Notes: generated by a model not told the origin, from the letters alone. Positions 1-9,177 are shown, counted from the first letter of the stretch. The stretch: DNA of 64,000 bases from Microbacterium hydrocarbonoxydans (GCF_023715885.1 NZ_JAMBOY010000007.1:95259-159258), one strand, 5' to 3'. Translations and numbers: made by a program.

Positions 1-739
1 GCTGCTCCTCGGTGACCCGCAGCAGCTGCCGCAAGTGAGCCAGGGGGCGCACCCAGAGCCCGTCGACACGTCGGCGCTCGGCTGGGTCATGGATGGTGAC
101 GAGGTCGTGCGGCCGGAGTTCGGATACTTCCTCGAACGCTCGTGGCGCATGCACCCGTTCGTCGCAGCTCCGGTCTCACGCCTTGCCTACGCCGGCCGCC
201 TGGCGTCGGCGCCGGGCACGGAGAAGCGCGAGATCGAGGGCATCGATCCCGGGCTGCATGTGGTCCCACTGCGTCATCGCGGCAACGCCACGCAGTCGCC
301 CGAAGAAGCCGCCGAGGTGGTGGCGCTGGTCCGTGACCTGCTCGGTCGCACCGTCACCGATCACACCGCCGCGACCCGGACTCGTCCGCTAGGACAGAGC
401 GACATCATCGTCGTCACGCCGTACAACGCACAGCGACAGCTCGTGCACGACGCTCTCGCCGCGGCGGGGTTCCCCGACGTGCCCGTCGGCACCGTCGACA
501 ACTTCCAGGGCAAGGAAGCGGTCGTCTCGATCACGTCCCTCGCAGCGTCGAGTGGCAAGGATGCGCCGCGCGGACCGGAATTCCTCCTCATGCAGAATCG
601 TCTGAACGTCGCCATCTCCCGGGCGCAGGTTGCGGCCTACCTGATCCATTCACCGGCACTTCTCGACGACCTCCCGCGCACACCGGAGGGTGTCGCCCGG
701 TTGAGCGCGTTCGCGCGCCTCGTGGGAGCTGCCGAATGA
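1..739 (+). CDS. DNA2/NAM7-type superfamily 1 helicase, C-terminal part
   Basis: The gene runs in from the left edge, so only its last ~245 codons are visible. They carry the C-terminal SF1 helicase motifs in order: GDPQQLPQVSQG (motif III, the first residues seen), SWRMHPFV, the motif V-like VGTVDNFQGKEA, and QNRLNVAISRA (motif VI, arginine finger region). This pattern is that of the AAA_12 half of DNA2/NAM7/Upf1-like helicases. In actinobacteria such proteins often carry an N-terminal TM0106 RecB-like nuclease domain, which cannot be checked here. It is an ATP-driven nucleic-acid unwinding or remodelling enzyme of unknown substrate. The stop codon overlaps the next start (ATGA), so the two are co-translated. 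Confidence 0.88.
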   Translation, partial: LLLGDPQQLPQVSQGAHPEPVDTSALGWVMDGDEVVRPEFGYFLERSWRMHPFVAAPVSRLAYAGRLASAPGTEKREIEGIDPGLHVVPLRHRGNATQSPEEAAEVVALVRDLLGRTVTDHTAATRTRPLGQSDIIVVTPYNAQRQLVHDALAAAGFPDVPVGTVDNFQGKEAVVSITSLAASSGKDAPRGPEFLLMQNRLNVAISRAQVAAYLIHSPALLDDLPRTPEGVARLSAFARLVGAAE

Positions 740-1524
740 GCCACGCCGCGCCGACTGGACACACCACCGAACAGATCCTGCGGGCCTCCGCCGCGTGGGC
801 GTGGTTCCCGCGCGACAGCGAGCAGGAGAAGACCCACCTGCAGCTGGTGCGCTACCCGGCGCGATTCGGCGGTGGAGTCCGAGGATCGCAGGTCGACTCG
901 CAGTCCGACCCGGGTACGGTGATCGACGACGCGCTGGCGCGCACGAAGTCGTGGGGCGAGACCGTGTTCACGTTCTGGACCAATGCCTCTGACTCGCCCG
1001 ACCTCGAGTACGAACTCCGACGTCGGGGTGCGGCCCACGTCGACACGGTGGCCGTCTTCGCGCGCGCGATCGACGGCCCCGTCATAGAGGTGCCTCCGGG
1101 GGTCACCGCGGAGATCGTGCGCACTCTCGACCAGGTGCGAGACGTCGACAGCGTGAACGTGCCGGTGTGGGAGCAGAGCGCACTCGACGACGACGGATTG
1201 CGCACCGAGCTCGCCGAAATCACGGCCGCGCTGGACGCCGGAGAAGGTCTCCGCGTGCTGGCTCGTATCGACGGACGCCCCGTCAGCACTGGCGGCTGCA
1301 CCATCGTCGACGGCGTCGCCCGGCTCTGGGGTGCTGCGACGGTGGAGCATGCACGCGGACGCGGGGCGTATCGTGCAGTGCTCGCCGAACGTCTCCGCGC
1401 AAGCGCCGAGAGAGGCGCGATCACGGCGCTCGTGAAAGGCCGCGTGTCGACCTCGGCCCCGATCCTCCGGCGTGCGGGATTCGTGCACTACGGCGACGAG
1501 CGGGGGTACCGCCTGGCGGTGTGA
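736..1524 (+). CDS. GNAT-family N-acetyltransferase
   Basis: 262 residues. The C-terminal ~100 residues look like a GNAT fold: a strand ending GGCTIVDGVARLWGAATV, then the acetyl-CoA pyrophosphate loop in ARGRGAYRAV, a helix, and the closing ILRRAGFVHYG motif typical of these enzymes. The N-terminal ~150 residues are acidic and resemble a degenerate first GNAT copy, as in tandem GNAT proteins. The acceptor substrate cannot be read from sequence. It overlaps the helicase gene by four bases (ATGA) and so forms an operon with it. It converges on upp across a 73-base gap. Confidence 0.8.
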   Translation: MSHAAPTGHTTEQILRASAAWAWFPRDSEQEKTHLQLVRYPARFGGGVRGSQVDSQSDPGTVIDDALARTKSWGETVFTFWTNASDSPDLEYELRRRGAAHVDTVAVFARAIDGPVIEVPPGVTAEIVRTLDQVRDVDSVNVPVWEQSALDDDGLRTELAEITAALDAGEGLRVLARIDGRPVSTGGCTIVDGVARLWGAATVEHARGRGAYRAVLAERLRASAERGAITALVKGRVSTSAPILRRAGFVHYGDERGYRLAV

Positions 1525-1597
1525 GGGTCCGGCTGAGACTCGGAGCGGGCTCAGAACGGGTCGGCAGCCCGGGCCGGGCGCAGACCGCGGGCCGGAC

Positions 1598-2230
1598 TCA
1601 GACCGTGCCGTACAGACGATCTCCCGCGTCGCCGAGGCCGGGAACGATGTAGCCCTTCTCGTTCAGTCGCTCGTCGAGGGCGCCGAGCACGAGCGTCACA
1701 TCGCGGTCGCCGGCCATCTCCTCGATCGCGGCGACGCCCTCGGGGGTGCCGAGCAGGCAGATCGCCGTGACGTCCTTGGCCCCGCGATCAAACAGGAACT
1801 GAATCGCGGCCGCGAGCGAACCGCCGGTGGCGAGCATCGGGTCGATCGCGAAGCACTGGCGGTCGCTGAGATCCTCGGGAAGGCGCTCGGCGTAGGTCGT
1901 GGGCTCGAACGTCTGCTCGTCGCGCACCATCCCGAGGAAGCCGACCTCCGCGGTGGGCAGCAGCTTGACGAGGCCCTCGAGCATTCCGAGACCGGCGCGC
2001 AGGATCGGGACGACGATGGGGCGCGGCTCCGAGATCTTCACGCCCATGGTCGTGGTGACGGGGGTCGTGATCTCGATCGGGCTGACCTTGACGCTGCGGG
2101 TCGCCTCATATGCGAGGAGCGTCACGAGCTCCTCGGTGAGCTGACGGAACACCGGCGACGGGGTGCGATGGTCGCGCAGCACCGAGAGCTTGTGGGTGAC
2201 GAGAGGGTGGTCGGCGACGTGGACACGCAT
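1598..2230 (-). CDS. upp: uracil phosphoribosyltransferase
   Basis: 210 residues, full family length. It converts uracil plus PRPP to UMP in cytosolic pyrimidine salvage. The PRPP-binding loop is seen as DPMLATGGS (residues 130-138). The Upp signatures [12 protein letters not shown] and the C-terminal [13 protein letters not shown], which contacts uracil, are also intact. The start ATG at 2230 is preceded six bases upstream by TAGCCT with no Shine-Dalgarno, which points to a leaderless mRNA. It is divergent from tadA with only 59 bases between the starts, so the two promoters share one short region. Confidence 0.97.
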   Translation of the reverse strand: MRVHVADHPLVTHKLSVLRDHRTPSPVFRQLTEELVTLLAYEATRSVKVSPIEITTPVTTTMGVKISEPRPIVVPILRAGLGMLEGLVKLLPTAEVGFLGMVRDEQTFEPTTYAERLPEDLSDRQCFAIDPMLATGGSLAAAIQFLFDRGAKDVTAICLLGTPEGVAAIEEMAGDRDVTLVLGALDERLNEKGYIVPGLGDAGDRLYGTV

Positions 2231-2236
2231 GAATAC

Positions 2237-2283
2237 AGGCTAATGCGCCGCAGCCCCGCGCACGACATCGGACCGCATAGGCT
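2237..2283. promoter_or_regulatory. divergent leaderless promoters of upp and tadA
   Basis: On the minus strand TAGCCT (2237-2242) lies six bases before the upp ATG. On the plus strand TAGGCT (2278-2283) lies six bases before the tadA ATG. Both are -10-like hexamers at the spacing expected when transcription starts on the start codon. No convincing -35 is seen for either. Confidence 0.55.
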
Positions 2284-2289
2284 CGACGC

Positions 2290-2745
2290 ATGACCGAGGC
2301 CGACACGACAGCGATGCAGCGCGCACTCCAGCTCGCCGCCGAGGCGGCACGGGCCGAAGAGATCCCGGTCGGCGCGGTCGTGCTCGACCCGGACGGTCGC
2401 ATCGTCGCCGAGGGGCGCAACACCCGCGAAGAGACCCATGATCCGACCGGGCACGCCGAGATCGAGGCGCTGCGGCGCGCTGCGGCATCCGTCGGCTCCT
2501 GGAATCTGCAGGGTCACACCCTGGTGGTCACCCTCGAGCCGTGCGTGATGTGCGCGGGCGCGATCCTGCAGGCGCGCATCGCGCGCGTCGTCTTCGGCGC
2601 GTGGGACGACAAGGCCGGCGCGGCGGGGTCGATGTACGACGTGCTCCGCGATCGGCGATTGCCCTACCGCGCCGAGGTCGTCGCGGGAATCGAGGCGGAT
2701 GCCGCCACGGCACTGCTCCGGGAGTTCTTCGAGCAGCGGCGCTGA
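2290..2745 (+). CDS. tadA: tRNA adenosine(34) deaminase
   Basis: 151 residues. It deaminates A34 to inosine in tRNA-Arg(ACG), which lets one tRNA read several Arg codons. The zinc site of the cytidine deaminase fold is complete: H55-A-E57 (HAEIEAL, E57 the proton shuttle) and P84-C85-VM-C88. The C-terminal helix FFEQRR is typical of TadA rather than of free-nucleoside or guanine deaminases. No SD is present; the TAGGCT hexamer six bases upstream implies a leaderless message. The gene converges on the cation-efflux gene. Confidence 0.95.
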   Translation: MTEADTTAMQRALQLAAEAARAEEIPVGAVVLDPDGRIVAEGRNTREETHDPTGHAEIEALRRAAASVGSWNLQGHTLVVTLEPCVMCAGAILQARIARVVFGAWDDKAGAAGSMYDVLRDRRLPYRAEVVAGIEADAATALLREFFEQRR

Positions 2746-2775
2746 CCGGGATCGATCAGCGCGCACGCCGCACAG

Positions 2776-3747
2776 TCAGTCGGAGGACTTCAGCACGAAG
2801 ACGTCGGTCGACGGCTCCGGGTCGAGCGAGGGGCGGTACACATCCGGCTCGATGTAGATCACCCGGGCGATCGGGACGGCCTCGCGGATGCGGGCTTCGA
2901 TCACGTCGATGTCGTCGGTGGCCTCGCGGAGGGGCTTGTCGGCGCTGAGAGCGATCTTCGCCGCGACCATCAGTTCATCCGGACCCAGATACAGGGTCTT
3001 CATGTGGATGATCTTCTCGATCTCGTCGCCCGCGTTGATCGCGTCGACGATGCGGTCGTGGTCGGCCGACGTCGCGCCCTCACCGACCAGCAGGCTCTTG
3101 GTCTCCACGCCCAGCACGATCGCGATCAGCACCAGCAGCACACCGATCATGACCGTGCCCAGGGCGTCGAACAGCGGGTTGCCGGTGATCACGGTGAGGC
3201 CGACGCCCAGCAAGGCGAAGGTGAGGCCGGTGAGCGCTCCGACATCCTCCAGGAGCACGACAGGGAGTTCGGGTGCCTTCGCGCGGCGCACGAACGACGC
3301 CCACGACTGTCCCTTCTCGCGGACCAGGTTGCTCTCCTTGACGGCCGTGCGCAGCGAGAACGACTCCAGCCCGATCGCGATCAGCAGCACCACGATCGGC
3401 AGCCACCACCAGGTCTGGTCGAGCTCATGCGGGTGAGTGAGCTTCTCGACACCCTCGTAGATCGCGAACAGACCACCGACGGAGAAGAGGATGATCGACA
3501 CGACGAACGCGTAGACGTAGCGCTCGCGCCCGTACCCGAACGGGTGGGCGCGGTCTGCCTCTCTCTTCGCCCTGCGTCCGCCGAGCATCAGGAGCAGCTG
3601 GTTGCCGGAGTCGGCGACGGAGTGGATGGCCTCGGCGAGCATGGATGCGGAGCCCGAGAGCGCCCACGCGAGGAACTTCGCCAGGGCGATGCCCAGGTTC
3701 GCCAGGAACGCCGCGATGATCGCCTTGCTGCCGCCGGAAGCACTCAT
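2776..3747 (-). CDS. cation diffusion facilitator (CDF) family transporter
   Basis: 323 residues. A proton-coupled divalent metal exporter of the cytoplasmic membrane. The first membrane segments hold the family signature with H42 and D46 (AEAIHSVADSGNQ), followed by HPFGYGRERYVYAF, the classic CDF motif before TM3. Six membrane segments are visible up to about residue 215. A cytosolic C-terminal metal-binding domain follows, with the IIHMKTLYLGPDELMVAAKI strand. The long hydrophilic stretch at ~145-165 resembles the CDF subgroup that includes mammalian ZnT9 homologues. The metal is not assignable. The start is leaderless: TAGACT six bases upstream, at 3754-3759. Confidence 0.92.
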   Translation of the reverse strand: MSASGGSKAIIAAFLANLGIALAKFLAWALSGSASMLAEAIHSVADSGNQLLLMLGGRRAKREADRAHPFGYGRERYVYAFVVSIILFSVGGLFAIYEGVEKLTHPHELDQTWWWLPIVVLLIAIGLESFSLRTAVKESNLVREKGQSWASFVRRAKAPELPVVLLEDVGALTGLTFALLGVGLTVITGNPLFDALGTVMIGVLLVLIAIVLGVETKSLLVGEGATSADHDRIVDAINAGDEIEKIIHMKTLYLGPDELMVAAKIALSADKPLREATDDIDVIEARIREAVPIARVIYIEPDVYRPSLDPEPSTDVFVLKSSD

Positions 3748-3753
3748 GGTCCG

Positions 3754-3801
3754 AGTCTAGAACCGCCGCCCGGAGGATGCCGGGTGAGCCCGCCGTAGGA
3801 T
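3754..3801. promoter_or_regulatory. divergent leaderless promoters of the CDF gene and proC
   Basis: TAGACT on the minus strand (3754-3759) lies six bases before the CDF ATG, and TAGGAT on the plus strand (3796-3801) lies six bases before the proC ATG. Neither start has a Shine-Dalgarno. The spacing is the same as at upp/tadA. Confidence 0.55.
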
Positions 3802-3807
3802 GGCGAC

Positions 3808-4647
3808 ATGGCTGACTCCCTTCCCTCTCTCACGTTCGTCGGTGCCGGATCGATGGGCGGAGCCATCCTCCGTGGAGTGGTCGCCTCCGGCATCCGCGTC
3901 GACGGCGGGATCACCGCCACCAATCGTTCCGCGGAGAAAGCCGCAGCCTTCGCCGACCTCGACGGCGTCACCAGCATCGCCCTCTCGGAGCAGCCGGACG
4001 GCAACGTCGCAGCGGTCTCCGGTGCGCGGATCGTGCTCGTCGGCGTCAAGCCGGCCATGGTGCCCGACCTGCTCCGCGAGATCGCCCCGTCGCTAGGCGA
4101 CGACACCATCGTCGTGAGCCTCGCGGCGGGCGTCACCCTCGCGACGTTCGCGGATATCCTCGGCGCCGACGCCCGCATCGTCCGGTCGATGCCGAACACC
4201 CCGGCCACGGTGGGGAAGGCGGTCACGGGCCTCGCGGCCGGCGGGGGTGCCTCCGCCGATGACCTCGCCCTCGTACGTCGCCTGTTCGAGACCGTCGGGG
4301 CCGTGATCGAGGTGCCGGAGTCGCAGATAGACGCGCTGTCGACCATCTCCGGCTCGGGCCCGGCCTACGTCTTCCTGCTCATCGAAGAGCTCACCAAGGC
4401 CGCCGAGGGCATGGGCTTCGACCGGGCCGACGCGCGGCTCATGGCCGAGCAGACGTTCATCGGCGCGACCGCGCTGCTCGACGCATCGGGGGAGGAGCCC
4501 GCAGAGCTCCGGCGGCGCGTCACGAGTCCGAAGGGCACGACGGAGCGGGCTGTGGCGGTGCTGCAGGTCGCCCACCTGGATCGGACGTTCGCGGATGCCG
4601 CGGCGGCTGCCCTCGCCAGGGCGAAGGAGCTCGCTGCCGGCGCGTGA
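3808..4647 (+). CDS. proC: pyrroline-5-carboxylate reductase
   Basis: 279 residues, standard length. It reduces pyrroline-5-carboxylate to proline with NAD(P)H, the last step of proline synthesis. The N-terminal Rossmann domain shows FVGAGSMGGAIL (about 10-20). The C-terminal dimerisation and active-site domain holds the P5CR signature around DALSTISGSGPAYVFLLIEE and RRRVTSPKGTTERAV. It is a single-gene unit; the start is leaderless by the TAGGAT hexamer. No proA or proB is present in this window. Confidence 0.97.
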   Translation: MADSLPSLTFVGAGSMGGAILRGVVASGIRVDGGITATNRSAEKAAAFADLDGVTSIALSEQPDGNVAAVSGARIVLVGVKPAMVPDLLREIAPSLGDDTIVVSLAAGVTLATFADILGADARIVRSMPNTPATVGKAVTGLAAGGGASADDLALVRRLFETVGAVIEVPESQIDALSTISGSGPAYVFLLIEELTKAAEGMGFDRADARLMAEQTFIGATALLDASGEEPAELRRRVTSPKGTTERAVAVLQVAHLDRTFADAAAAALARAKELAAGA

Positions 4648-4692
4648 CACCGCGTTCGCGGGTCGTGGCTGCGTGAGCGACGCGGTCGGATC

Positions 4693-5364
4693 TCAGCGGT
4701 CGAGGGCCGCGAAGCGCTCGATGTCGCTGTTCGTGCCCGACACGATGATGAGGTCGTGGTTGGTGACGATCGTGTTCGCCTCCGCGTAGCGGAACGGCTT
4801 GCCGGGACTCTTCACCCCGACGACCGTCACCCGGTACTTGCTGCGCACGCCCGACTCGTTCAGGCCGATGCCACGGATGAACTTGGGCGGATACATCTTC
4901 GCGAGCACGAAGTCGTCGTCGAAGCGGATGAAGTCGAGCATCCGTCCGCTGACGAGGTGCGCCACGCGTTCGCCGGCCTCCCGCTCCGGGTAGATGACGT
5001 GGTTGGCGCCGACACGGGCGAGGATCTTGCCGTGCGATTGCGAGACCGCCTTCGCCCAGATCTGCGGCACCTTCAGGTCGACGAGGTTGGCGGTGATGAG
5101 CACGGATGCCTCGATGGACGAGCCGACCGCCACGACGGCGACCTGGAAGTCCTGCGCGCCGATCTGGCGAAGGGCGTCGATGTTCTTCGCGTCGGCCTGC
5201 ACCGTGTGGGTGACCCGGTCGGACCATTTCTGCACGAGCTCGAGATTGCCGTCGATCGCGAGCACCTCGCGATCGAGGCGGTCGAGCTCGCCGGCGCACG
5301 CAGCGCCGAACCGGCCCAGACCGATGACGAGGACGGGAGCGTCGCCCCGGAGGACTTCAACCAA
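4693..5364 (-). CDS. trkA: Trk/Ktr potassium uptake regulatory subunit (RCK domain)
   Basis: 223 residues with one RCK unit: an N-terminal Rossmann fold (VLVIGLGRFG, G15-G20, binds NAD(H) or ATP) and a C-terminal RCK_C domain (about 140-223). Single-RCK proteins of this length are KtrA-like and form an octameric gating ring under the membrane subunit. It starts inside the trkH coding end (8-base overlap), so the two are translationally coupled in the order trkH-trkA. Confidence 0.92.
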   Translation of the reverse strand: MVEVLRGDAPVLVIGLGRFGAACAGELDRLDREVLAIDGNLELVQKWSDRVTHTVQADAKNIDALRQIGAQDFQVAVVAVGSSIEASVLITANLVDLKVPQIWAKAVSQSHGKILARVGANHVIYPEREAGERVAHLVSGRMLDFIRFDDDFVLAKMYPPKFIRGIGLNESGVRSKYRVTVVGVKSPGKPFRYAEANTIVTNHDLIIVSGTNSDIERFAALDR

Positions 5365-6787
5365 CGATCGGCCTTTCCACGGGCAGTGAGTAGTACTGCG
5401 TTCGCGATGTCGCGGCGACGGCCGCAGCGAGAGTCACTGTACCAACGCGCCCCATGAAGATGGTGGCCGCGAGCACGTAGGCGCCGGCGTCCGGCAGCTC
5501 AGCCGTGAGGCCCGAGGAGAGGCCCACCGTCGCGAAGGCGGAGATCACGTCGAACAGCACGTGACTGAGGTCGGCCTTCGTGATCTGTGCGATCACGATC
5601 GTCGACAGCGCCACGATGGTGGCACCCCACGCGACGACGCTGAGCGCGACGCGCTGCACGTCGCTCGGGATGCGGCGGCCGAACGCCTCGACCGACTGGC
5701 GGCCCTTCGCCTCCGACCACACGGCGATCGCGAGCACGGCGAGGGTCGTCACCTTGATGCCGCCGGCGGTGGATGCCGAGCCGCCGCCCACGAACATCAG
5801 CATGCTGGCAGCGAGCAACGACGAGCCGTTCATGTCGTCGATCTCGATCACGCTGAACCCGCCGGACCGGGTCATCGCCGATAGGAAGAAGGCCTGGAAC
5901 GTCGTGTCCGCGGCATCCATCGACCCGAAGGTTTTGGGGTTGTTGTATTCGAGCACGAGGAACACCGCAGCACCGAGCACGAAGAGCAGCACGGTCGTGA
6001 CCAGTGTGAGCTTGGTGTGCAGCGACCACTTCTGCACGTGCCAGACGTGTTTCGCGAGCGTGTAGATCACCGGGAACCCGATGCTCCCGAGGAACACGCC
6101 GACCATCAGCAGAGAGAGCACGAGATAGTCGTCGGCGAACACCGCGACCCCGCCGTCGTTCGGGGCGAAGCCCGTGTTCGTGAACGCCATGGCCGAGAAG
6201 TACGGCGCCTCCCACAGGGCGGCGATCGGGTCGACTCCCGCCATCACCAGGGCGGGATAGAGGAGCACGGCCAGCGTGCCCTCGATGATGAGCGCGGAGA
6301 CGGCGACGGTGGTGAGCAGCTGACCGACCTCGCCGAGACGAACGGTCTGGCTCTCGTTGACCACTCCGCCGTGCGCGCGCAGCGGATTCGTGTCACCGGC
6401 TGCGAGGAGCTTGGCACGCAGTCCCAGCCGTTTCGAGATGAGCATGCCCATGAGCGAGGCCAGGGTCAGCACGCCGAGGGCGCCGATGTTGACACCGATG
6501 AAGATCAGCACGTGTCCGAACGGGGACCAGTGGTTGGCCATGTCGACCGTCGCGAGTCCCGTGACGCAGATCGTCGACACCGCGGTGAACAGCGCGTCGG
6601 CGAGAGGTGTGACGGTCCGTGACGCCGACGAGATCGGCAGTGACAACAGGACGGTGAAGACGAGGATCAGGAGCGCGAAGATCACGATCGCGAACCGCGA
6701 CGGCGACGACGTGATGATGTGCTTGCCCCAGGAGGCCGCGGTCTTGAGACGGTGGCCGGGAGACGACGCCGACACGATGCCCGACAT
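5357..6787 (-). CDS. trkH: Trk/Ktr-type potassium transporter membrane subunit
   Basis: 476 residues from the chosen ATG at 6787. The K+ pore protein of the TrkH/KtrB superfamily, with four M1-P-M2 repeats and a filter glycine per repeat, for example VSTICVTGLATVD, AFTNTGFAPND, MTRSGGFSVIEID and AFATVGLSSGL. An in-frame ATG lies 23 codons upstream, but the chosen start has a good SD (GAAGGGGG seven bases away). The upstream extension is Arg-rich and non-membrane, so I reject it. The operon continues with trkA. Confidence 0.93.
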   Translation of the reverse strand: MSGIVSASSPGHRLKTAASWGKHIITSSPSRFAIVIFALLILVFTVLLSLPISSASRTVTPLADALFTAVSTICVTGLATVDMANHWSPFGHVLIFIGVNIGALGVLTLASLMGMLISKRLGLRAKLLAAGDTNPLRAHGGVVNESQTVRLGEVGQLLTTVAVSALIIEGTLAVLLYPALVMAGVDPIAALWEAPYFSAMAFTNTGFAPNDGGVAVFADDYLVLSLLMVGVFLGSIGFPVIYTLAKHVWHVQKWSLHTKLTLVTTVLLFVLGAAVFLVLEYNNPKTFGSMDAADTTFQAFFLSAMTRSGGFSVIEIDDMNGSSLLAASMLMFVGGGSASTAGGIKVTTLAVLAIAVWSEAKGRQSVEAFGRRIPSDVQRVALSVVAWGATIVALSTIVIAQITKADLSHVLFDVISAFATVGLSSGLTAELPDAGAYVLAATIFMGRVGTVTLAAAVAATSRTQYYSLPVERPIVG

Positions 6788-6890
6788 CGCGTCCCCCTTC
6801 GTCTGTCTCCCACCCCAGCGGCGGCGGCACGGCGGTGATCGCCGAGCCTTCGTCATGGTACTCCGTGCCGGGGACGACTACCCTGATCAC

Positions 6891-7307
6891 ATGACCGACA
6901 TCTTCGACGTGATCGCAGACGGCACGAGGCGCGACATCCTCCAGCTCCTCCTGCGACGCACGTCCGAAGGGGATGCAGGCACGAGCGTCAGCCACATCGT
7001 CGCCGACCTCGGCATCAGTCAGCCGACGGTGTCGAAGCACCTGAAGGTCCTCCGCGAGGCTGAGCTCGTGAGCGTGCGGGAGGACGGTCAGCGTCGCTTC
7101 TACAGCCTCGCGGTCGAGCCGCTCGAGGCCGTCGACGACTGGCTGGTGCCGTTCCTCGTCGACGCCTACGGCGATGACGCGCCGGATATCGACTACCCGG
7201 GCCAGCCGCTGCCGGACGGAGCGGCGCACGCCGCAGAGGTGGTCGGCCGCGCCGCGGCATCCGCGAAGCACGTCGTGACGTCGGCGCTGAAGCGCTTCGG
7301 GAACTGA
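6891..7307 (+). CDS. ArsR/SmtB-type winged-helix regulator
   Basis: 138 residues. A winged helix covers about residues 1-85: IFDVIADGTRRDILQLLL, then recognition helix ISQPTVSKHLKVLREAELVSVREDGQRRFYSL, a standard ArsR/DUF24-like pattern. No metal-binding Cys pair is seen in the recognition helix, so it is not a classical metal sensor. The C-terminal 50 residues are acidic then Ala-rich. It is divergent from trkH with about 100 bases between the starts, which makes trkH a possible target (inference only). ATG 6891 is chosen because TACCCT lies six bases upstream (leaderless) and the frame before it has no family similarity. Confidence 0.88.
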   Translation: MTDIFDVIADGTRRDILQLLLRRTSEGDAGTSVSHIVADLGISQPTVSKHLKVLREAELVSVREDGQRRFYSLAVEPLEAVDDWLVPFLVDAYGDDAPDIDYPGQPLPDGAAHAAEVVGRAAASAKHVVTSALKRFGN

Positions 7308-7321
7308 CCCGTCGGACGCAC

Positions 7322-7362
7322 TCCGCCCCCGACGACACGGGGGGCTTGTCGACGGGGGCGGA
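7322..7362. terminator. hairpin between convergent genes
   Basis: TCCGCCCCCG (7322-7331) pairs with CGGGGGCGGA (7353-7362), and pairing continues inward through GACA/TGTC with small mismatches. No T-tract follows on either strand. A second palindrome, CAGGCGCGCCTG, lies at 7426-7437. The rest of the 176-base gap between the ArsR gene and the ABC exporter shows nothing coding. Confidence 0.6.
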
Positions 7363-7483
7363 ACCGCGGGCCCCATACCCGCGTGGGCCGGAAAGGTGCC
7401 TGTCCGAGCCGTTCCCTGAGCGTGCCAGGCGCGCCTGAACGGTTCCGGGACGGCCGCTATGTCTCTCCTGGGATGCCTGCGCC

Positions 7484-8296
7484 TCAGCGTCTTCCGGCCG
7501 TCCGACGGAACAGCCACCCGCCCCAGGCGACTGCGATCACCAGGATGAGGACGCACCAGCCGATCGCCCATAGCGGCTGCCCGTCGAGCGGTACGGCGGT
7601 GAGCAGCCCGCGGATGGTGTCGACGATCGGCGTGATCGGCTGGTGCGCCGCCACCGGCTGCAACCACCCGGGCATGCTCGCGATCGGAACGAAGGCGCTG
7701 GAGAGGTACGGCAGGAAGAGCAGGATGAATCCGTAGCCGTTGGCGCCCTCGGGGGAGCCGGCCGCGAGTCCGATCGCCGCGAACAGGTAGGTGATGGCGA
7801 GGATGTAGAGCGCGATGAGGCCCGCGAGTGCGATCCAGTCGAGGAACGTCGCCTGGGGTCGAAAGCCCACGAGGATGCCGACGCCGATGACGACGGCGGT
7901 CGCGACGAGGTTCCGCAGCACACTCGCGACGACATGCCCGGTGAGAACGGCGCTCGCGCGGATCGGCATGGTGCGGAACCGGTCGATGATGCCGTTCTGC
8001 ATGTCGGTCGCCACGTACAGTGCCGTCGATGAGGCGCCGAATCCCGCGCACGTGAGGATGATCCCGGGCACGACGTAGTCGACGTAGGCGCCGGACGGGT
8101 CGATCGCCCCGCCGAACACCCACGTGAACATCAGCATGAGCATCACGGGGAGGAGGATGGCCATGAGCAGCGACTCGCCGTCGCGGAGCGAGTAGCGCAG
8201 GCTCCTGCCCACGAAGACGGATTCGGCGGCCAGACCGCCGAGACGCGGACGGGGGAGCGGTGCACCCGGGGCAGATGCCGCAAGCTTGGCGCTCAT
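7484..8296 (-). CDS. ABC-2 type exporter permease
   Basis: 270 residues with six predicted membrane segments, in the ABC-2 permease family (DrrB/NodJ-like), including the hallmark region around ITPIVDTIRGLLTAVPLD near the C-terminus. It forms the membrane part of a drug or lipid exporter with the ATPase encoded just upstream (four-base ATGA overlap at 8293-8296). The start at 8296 begins MSAKLAASAPG; the open frame upstream is only a shadow of the ATPase gene. Substrate unknown; export of a hydrophobic toxin or drug is the usual role. Confidence 0.9.
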   Translation of the reverse strand: MSAKLAASAPGAPLPRPRLGGLAAESVFVGRSLRYSLRDGESLLMAILLPVMLMLMFTWVFGGAIDPSGAYVDYVVPGIILTCAGFGASSTALYVATDMQNGIIDRFRTMPIRASAVLTGHVVASVLRNLVATAVVIGVGILVGFRPQATFLDWIALAGLIALYILAITYLFAAIGLAAGSPEGANGYGFILLFLPYLSSAFVPIASMPGWLQPVAAHQPITPIVDTIRGLLTAVPLDGQPLWAIGWCVLILVIAVAWGGWLFRRTAGRR

Positions 8297-9177
8297 GCGT
8301 TGTGCTTCTCTCGGGTGGTGACGGCGAGGAACACGTCGTCGAGGGTGGGACGTCGCAGGGAGACGGTGCCGTGGTAGCCCGCTTCGTCGAGCTCGTCGAG
8401 CTCGTCGAGCGCACGGCGCAGACCGGCGACGCTGCCGTCGGTGGGGACCCGACCGATCAGCTCGCCGCGGATGTCGTGCAGTTCCACGGTGTCGCCCCCG
8501 ACCCGCGCCTTGAGGTCGGCCGGTGTACCGAGAGCGGCGACCCGGCCGTCGTGCAGCACGGCAATGCGGTCGGCGAGTTGGTCGGCCTCCTCGAGGTATT
8601 GCGTCGTGAGGAACACCGTCGTCCCGGCCGCCGCCAGGGTGCGGATGATGTTCCACAGGTCGCGACGGCTTCGGGTGTCGAGGCCGGTGGTCGGCTCATC
8701 GAGGAACAGCACCTCGGGCATGACGACGAAGCTCAGGGCGAGGTCGAGTCGTCTCCGCATTCCGCCGGAGAAGGTCCGTACTCGTCTGCGCGCCGCCTCG
8801 GTCAGGTCGAACTGCGAGATCAGCTCCGCGGCCCGCCGGGCGGAGGCCGCGCGGCTGAGGCCCGCCAGCCGCGCGAACATGACGACGTTCTCGGTCGCCG
8901 ACAGCGCGTCGTCGACGGCCGCGGCCTGCCCGGTCAGACTGATCCGCCGCTGCACCTCGGCCCGCTGCGTCCGTGTGTCGAAGCCGGCGACCGTGGCGGA
9001 GCCGGCGTCGGCGGAGAGCAGCGTCGTGAGGATGCTGATGATCGTGGTCTTGCCGGCGCCGTTCGGGCCGAGCAAGGCGAAGACCTCGCCTCGGACGACC
9101 GAAAGATCGAGGTCGTCGATGACGACGTGCATGCCGAAAGTCTTTCGCAGACCCTGCACTTCTATGGCTGTGGACAC
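8293..9177 (-). CDS. DrrA-type ABC exporter ATPase
   Basis: 294 residues. A daunorubicin-resistance-type ATPase: Walker A LLGPNGAGKTT (about 36-45), signature TFSGGMRRRLDLAL, Walker B VLFLDEPTTGLD and H-loop FLTTQYLEEAD, then a C-terminal extension with GTVSLRRPTLDDVFLAVT typical of DrrA. I chose GTG at 9177 because GGAAGG lies five bases upstream and homologous sequence begins there; an ATG 27 codons upstream would consume the operator region. It is divergent from the TetR gene, which probably represses it. Confidence 0.92.
   Translation of the reverse strand: MSTAIEVQGLRKTFGMHVVIDDLDLSVVRGEVFALLGPNGAGKTTIISILTTLLSADAGSATVAGFDTRTQRAEVQRRISLTGQAAAVDDALSATENVVMFARLAGLSRAASARRAAELISQFDLTEAARRRVRTFSGGMRRRLDLALSFVVMPEVLFLDEPTTGLDTRSRRDLWNIIRTLAAAGTTVFLTTQYLEEADQLADRIAVLHDGRVAALGTPADLKARVGGDTVELHDIRGELIGRVPTDGSVAGLRRALDELDELDEAGYHGTVSLRRPTLDDVFLAVTTREKHNA

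Noticed and set aside
6393..8414. A 673-codon minus-strand frame covering trkH and the ABC permease
   Set aside because: It is a shadow frame over two well-supported genes and the ArsR gene; residue content is typical of out-of-frame high-GC translation.
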